A stretch of 64,000 nt of DNA from Tabrizicola aquatica. GTDB taxonomy: Bacteria > Pseudomonadota > Alphaproteobacteria > Rhodobacterales > Rhodobacteraceae. The DNA lies in NCBI RefSeq assembly GCF_002900975.1, contig NZ_PJON01000004.1:248001-312000 (forward strand), in the 5' to 3' direction. This document shows, piece by piece, positions 61,044-64,000 of the stretch. The position numbers and the translations under genes are program-made. How positions within the stretch are numbered: the stretch's first letter is position 1; each line of letters starts with the position of its first letter. The notes below the pieces were generated by a model. The model did no database searches, was not told the DNA's origin, and saw only the letters and a program-made list of their open reading frames with translations.

Positions 61044-61649
61044 TCAGGCCCAGGGACGCAGGGTGGCGTTGCGCGCCTCGTACGAATCGATGGCGCTGGC
61101 TTTTTCCAGCGTCAGGCCGATGTCGTCGAGGCCGTTCATCAGGCAGTGCTTCTTGAAGGCGTCGACCTCGAAGGCGAAGGTCTTGCCGTCCGAGGCGGTG
61201 ACGGTCTGCGCCTCCAGGTCCACGGTGATACGGGCGTTCTCGCCCTTGCGGGCGTCGTCCATCAGGTGATCCACCGCGTCCTGCGGCAGGACGACCGGCA
61301 GGATGCCGTTCTTGAAGCAGTTGTTGTAGAAGATGTCGGCAAAGCTGGTCGAGATCACGCAGCGGATGCCGAAATCCAAAAGCGCCCAGGGCGCGTGTTC
61401 GCGGCTGGAGCCGCAGCCGAAGTTGTCACCAGCGACCAGGATCTGCGACTTGCGATAGGCGGGCTGGTTCAGGATGAAGTCCGCGATCTCGGCCCCGTCT
61501 TGGGTATAGCGCATCTCGTCGAACAGGTTCTTGCCCAGGCCCGACCGCTGGATCGTCTTGAGGAACTGCTTGGGGATGATCATGTCGGTGTCGATGTTGA
61601 CCAGCGGCATGGGCGCGGCAATGCCGGTCAGGGTGGTGAACTTATCCAT
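61044..61649 (-). CDS. leuD: 3-isopropylmalate dehydratase small subunit
   Basis: A 201-residue subunit that with LeuC isomerises 2- and 3-isopropylmalate in leucine synthesis. Motifs are [20 protein letters not shown] at about residues 17-36 and [20 protein letters not shown], which forms the substrate-recognition loop. It follows the glycosyltransferase gene, overlapping its end by 8 bases, instead of following leuC directly. Confidence 0.95.
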   Translation of the reverse strand: MDKFTTLTGIAAPMPLVNIDTDMIIPKQFLKTIQRSGLGKNLFDEMRYTQDGAEIADFILNQPAYRKSQILVAGDNFGCGSSREHAPWALLDFGIRCVISTSFADIFYNNCFKNGILPVVLPQDAVDHLMDDARKGENARITVDLEAQTVTASDGKTFAFEVDAFKKHCLMNGLDDIGLTLEKASAIDSYEARNATLRPWA

Positions 61650-62625
61650 GAGAGGGCTCCGTCGTTGAAAGGGGGGTGGTCGCGGGCGCATCGGGCCAGC
61701 GAAAGCCATCGATCCGGGAAAGACAGTCGGCCACACCGGGCAGAGCCGCCAGTCGCCGCATCTCGGCGGTGATGTCGGGGATGAGGGGGAAGGCGCTGCG
61801 CTCTTCCGCCTGGTTCTGGTTCTTCTTGGCGTAGAACTGCGCGTCGCGGACGACCGCATGCTGGTTCGCCGCGTCGAAATAGCCGTCGCCGCGCGCCCGC
61901 TTGCGCTGGAACATGTCCGGCGTGCGGATCGAGAAGTGCAGCACCTGCCCGAGGCGGTAGAGGTTCTGCACCGAGGCCAGGCGGTTATAGGGGTTGCGCC
62001 GGTCGCGGTGGTAGAATTCGGCCGGGACGGGCTGGCGGTCGCTGCCGATCCAGCGGAAATCGTCCGGGCCGACCCCGGCGCGCAGGATCGGGCGGTGGAT
62101 GTCGAACGCCTCGATCCAGTCGCCGAAGCGGAACAGCGTCTTGACCTGCGGCGGCTTGCGGCGCCAGCGGCGGGCGGCACGCGGGAAGCTGGGCCAGATC
62201 TGCCGGCCCGGCCAAGTCGCATTGCCGCTGTCCCCGCAGAAGCGCCAGGCGATCGACAAGGCCTCCTGGTCGCCAAGTTCGGCCAGAAGGGCCGGCAGCC
62301 GCCCGGTCGTGTCGGGCGGCAGCAGGTATTCGTCCAGGTCCAGCCACATGGTCCAGGCCCCCGGCGGCACCGCCCCCGAGGCCAGGATCGTCGCCGCCGC
62401 CTTCTTCTGCGGGATCTCGTCCGGGCCGACCCGGTTCGTCAGGTGAACCACCTCGCCCGCCGCGTGCAGCGCGTCGAGCAGGGCATCCGAACCATCGGTG
62501 CAATCGTTCGAGGCCACGATGATCCGCTCGAAGCCGATGACCCGGTGATAGGCCAGCCATTCCAGGAGGAACGGCCCCTCGTCCTTTTGGGCCGAGATCA
62601 GCACCGAGGCGGGCGACGCGGTCAT
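61642..62625 (-). CDS. Glycosyltransferase family 2-like protein
   Basis: A 327-residue putative glycosyltransferase of the Glyco_tranf_2_4 type. It starts with [20 protein letters not shown], followed by [20 protein letters not shown], and the metal-binding DxD-like motif is in [13 protein letters not shown]. It has no membrane spans. The donor and acceptor are unknown. It lies between leuC and leuD, overlapping leuD by 8 bases, and about 650 bases from the RgpF pair. Confidence 0.85.
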   Translation of the reverse strand: MTASPASVLISAQKDEGPFLLEWLAYHRVIGFERIIVASNDCTDGSDALLDALHAAGEVVHLTNRVGPDEIPQKKAAATILASGAVPPGAWTMWLDLDEYLLPPDTTGRLPALLAELGDQEALSIAWRFCGDSGNATWPGRQIWPSFPRAARRWRRKPPQVKTLFRFGDWIEAFDIHRPILRAGVGPDDFRWIGSDRQPVPAEFYHRDRRNPYNRLASVQNLYRLGQVLHFSIRTPDMFQRKRARGDGYFDAANQHAVVRDAQFYAKKNQNQAEERSAFPLIPDITAEMRRLAALPGVADCLSRIDGFRWPDAPATTPLSTTEPSHG

Positions 62626-62724
62626 GGTCTGGCGCCGGACCAAGCAGACAGCCGCCCGGCAAGGCCGTGGTCGCCACACGCAAGCCCGCCCGCGCTGCCG
62701 CCGGGGCAGTGCGGGACGCCCCGC

Positions 62725-62749
62725 CCAGACAGGCGGGATGCCTGTCTGG
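62725..62749. repeat. Inverted repeat between leuC and the glycosyltransferase gene
   Basis: A perfect 10-base stem CCAGACAGGC / GCCTGTCTGG with a 5-base loop. It lacks a T-run on the minus strand, so it may stabilise or process the leuC mRNA without ending it. Confidence 0.6.
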
Positions 62750-62802
62750 TGCGGGTCATCGGGTCACGGCGTCTGTCTGACCGGGCCATGCTGGCGCGCC
62801 GC

Positions 62803-64000
62803 CTATACCGTCTCGCCCATCAGTTCGCGCACGTCGGTCAGGTGGCCGGTGATCGCTGCCGCCGCCGCCATCGCGGGCGACATCAGGTGCGTGCGACCGC
62901 CGCGGCCCTGACGCCCCTCGAAGTTGCGGTTCGAGGTCGCGGCGCAGCGCTCACCGGGTTGCAGCTGGTCGGGGTTCATCGCCAGGCACATGGAGCAGCC
63001 GGCAAGCCGCCATTCGAAACCCGCGTCGATGAAGATCTGGGCCAGGCCCTCTTCTTCCGCCTGGGCGCGGACGAGGCCCGAGCCGGGCACGACCATCGCG
63101 CGCTTCACGGCGATCTTCTTGCCCTTCAGGATCGCGGCGGCGGCGCGCAGATCCTCGATCCGGCCATTGGTGCAAGAGCCGATGAACACGGTGTCGATGG
63201 CGATGTCGGTCAGCTTCTGGCCGGGGGTCAGGCCCATGTAGTCAAGCGACCGCTTCGCGGCCTCGACCTTGCCGCCGGTGAAGCTTTCGGGTGCGGGGAC
63301 CACGCCGGTGATCGGAAGCACGTCCTCGGGCGAGGTGCCCCAGGTCACGACCGGGGCGATATCCTCGCCGCGGATGGTGACGACCTTGTCGAAATGCGCG
63401 CCTTCGTCGGTATAGAGGGTCTTCCAGTAGGCAAGTGCCGCTTCCCACTTCGCGCCTTTCGGGGCGTGGGGGCGGCCCTTCACATACTCGAAGGTCTTTT
63501 CATCCGGCGCGATCAGACCGGCGCGGGCACCGCCTTCGATCGCCATGTTGCAGACGGTCATCCGGCCTTCCATCGACAGTTCGCGGATCGCCTGGCCGCA
63601 ATATTCGATGACATAGCCGGTGCCGCCAGCGGTGCCGGTCGCGCCGATCACCGAAAGGGTGATGTCCTTGGCCGTGACACCGGGGCGAAGCGACCCGGTG
63701 ATCTCGACCTTCATGTTCTTGCCCTTGCGCTGGATCAGCGTCTGGGTGGCCAGCACATGCTCGACCTCGGAGGTGCCGATCCCGTGCGCGAGGCTGCCGA
63801 AGGCGCCGTGGGTGGCGGTGTGGCTGTCACCACAGACCACGGTCATGCCCGGCAGGGTCCAGCCCTGTTCCGGCCCGACGATGTGGACGATGCCCTGGCG
63901 GACATCGGTCACCGGGTAGTAATTGATCCCGAAGTCCTTGGCGTTCTTGTCCAGCGCGGCGACCTGGATGCGGCTGTCCTCGGTCATCGTCGCGGCATTG
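62803..64000 (-). CDS. leuC: 3-isopropylmalate dehydratase large subunit, 3' portion
   Basis: The C-terminal 399 residues of LeuC, whose start lies beyond the window. It is an aconitase-type enzyme; the 4Fe-4S ligands are in [18 protein letters not shown] and in [37 protein letters not shown] and [17 protein letters not shown] are other signatures. It works with LeuD, which is here separated from it by a glycosyltransferase gene. Confidence 0.96.
   Translation of the reverse strand, partial: NAATMTEDSRIQVAALDKNAKDFGINYYPVTDVRQGIVHIVGPEQGWTLPGMTVVCGDSHTATHGAFGSLAHGIGTSEVEHVLATQTLIQRKGKNMKVEITGSLRPGVTAKDITLSVIGATGTAGGTGYVIEYCGQAIRELSMEGRMTVCNMAIEGGARAGLIAPDEKTFEYVKGRPHAPKGAKWEAALAYWKTLYTDEGAHFDKVVTIRGEDIAPVVTWGTSPEDVLPITGVVPAPESFTGGKVEAAKRSLDYMGLTPGQKLTDIAIDTVFIGSCTNGRIEDLRAAAAILKGKKIAVKRAMVVPGSGLVRAQAEEEGLAQIFIDAGFEWRLAGCSMCLAMNPDQLQPGERCAATSNRNFEGRQGRGGRTHLMSPAMAAAAAITGHLTDVRELMGETV

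Noticed and set aside
1-64000. CRISPR arrays, prophage, integrases, transposases, toxin-antitoxin or restriction systems
   Set aside because: No regularly spaced identical repeats and no protein with the motifs of these systems were seen in any convincing gene. The repeats present are palindromic and dispersed.

Overview
The window is GC-rich chromosomal DNA from an alphaproteobacterium, most likely a member of the Rhodobacterales (Rhodobacter/Paracoccaceae type). The support is a split F0 operon with separate b and b' subunits, the MipZ division ATPase, an oxygen-dependent (CobG/CobF type) cobalamin cluster, and intergenic palindromes of the kind these genomes carry. No rRNA, tRNA, CRISPR array, prophage or insertion sequence was recognised. 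Genes are tightly packed and many overlap by 4 to 8 bases.

Layout. 1-5.0 kb: the end of a nucleoside-type ABC transporter operon (ATPase fragment, two permeases, a BMP-family binding protein) followed by a second, paralogous BMP protein with its own leader. 5.1-12.9 kb: an FAD oxidoreductase with a DUF938 methyltransferase, a GH25 lysozyme-like lipoprotein, a dimethylglycine/sarcosine-type dehydrogenase, agmatinase and proteins of unknown function. 13-16 kb: a Zur-controlled zinc uptake locus (zur-znuC-znuB divergent from znuA). 16-20.9 kb: adenosine-type kinase, endonuclease III, an Ada-like protein, an OmpA-like lipoprotein and a GntR regulator. 21-23.5 kb: atpI-B-E-G-F. 23.6-32 kb: ArsR regulator, mipZ, then rpmE, rplS, trmD, rimM, bluB, rpsP, chorismate mutase and ffh in translation-machinery order. 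32-35 kb: a LysR regulator with an EamA exporter.

The centre of the window is vitamin B12 metabolism. 34.6-50.9 kb holds cobF, A, B, M, E, L, K, J, I, H, G, N, W and O. A cobalamin riboswitch lies ahead of a DUF1636 ferredoxin-like gene and cobW. 52-58 kb holds cobQ and btuC, btuF and btuD behind a second cobalamin riboswitch, again with a DUF1636 gene first. With bluB at 28.6 kb, the window encodes most of the aerobic pathway from uroporphyrinogen III to cobyric acid, the lower-ligand synthase and an uptake system. CobS/CobT and the late nucleotide-loop genes are not here. 58-64 kb: gluconokinase, two RgpF-like glycan proteins, then leuC and leuD split by a glycosyltransferase gene.

I did not find an obviously new defence or mobile system. 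The most unusual features are: palindromic repeat elements, two of which sit in frame inside cobN; several dispersed hairpin families; a 966-base repeat-bearing block that interrupts the B12 uptake operon; divergent cobK and cobL genes whose start codons share one CATG; and an APH-fold kinase coupled to cobF.
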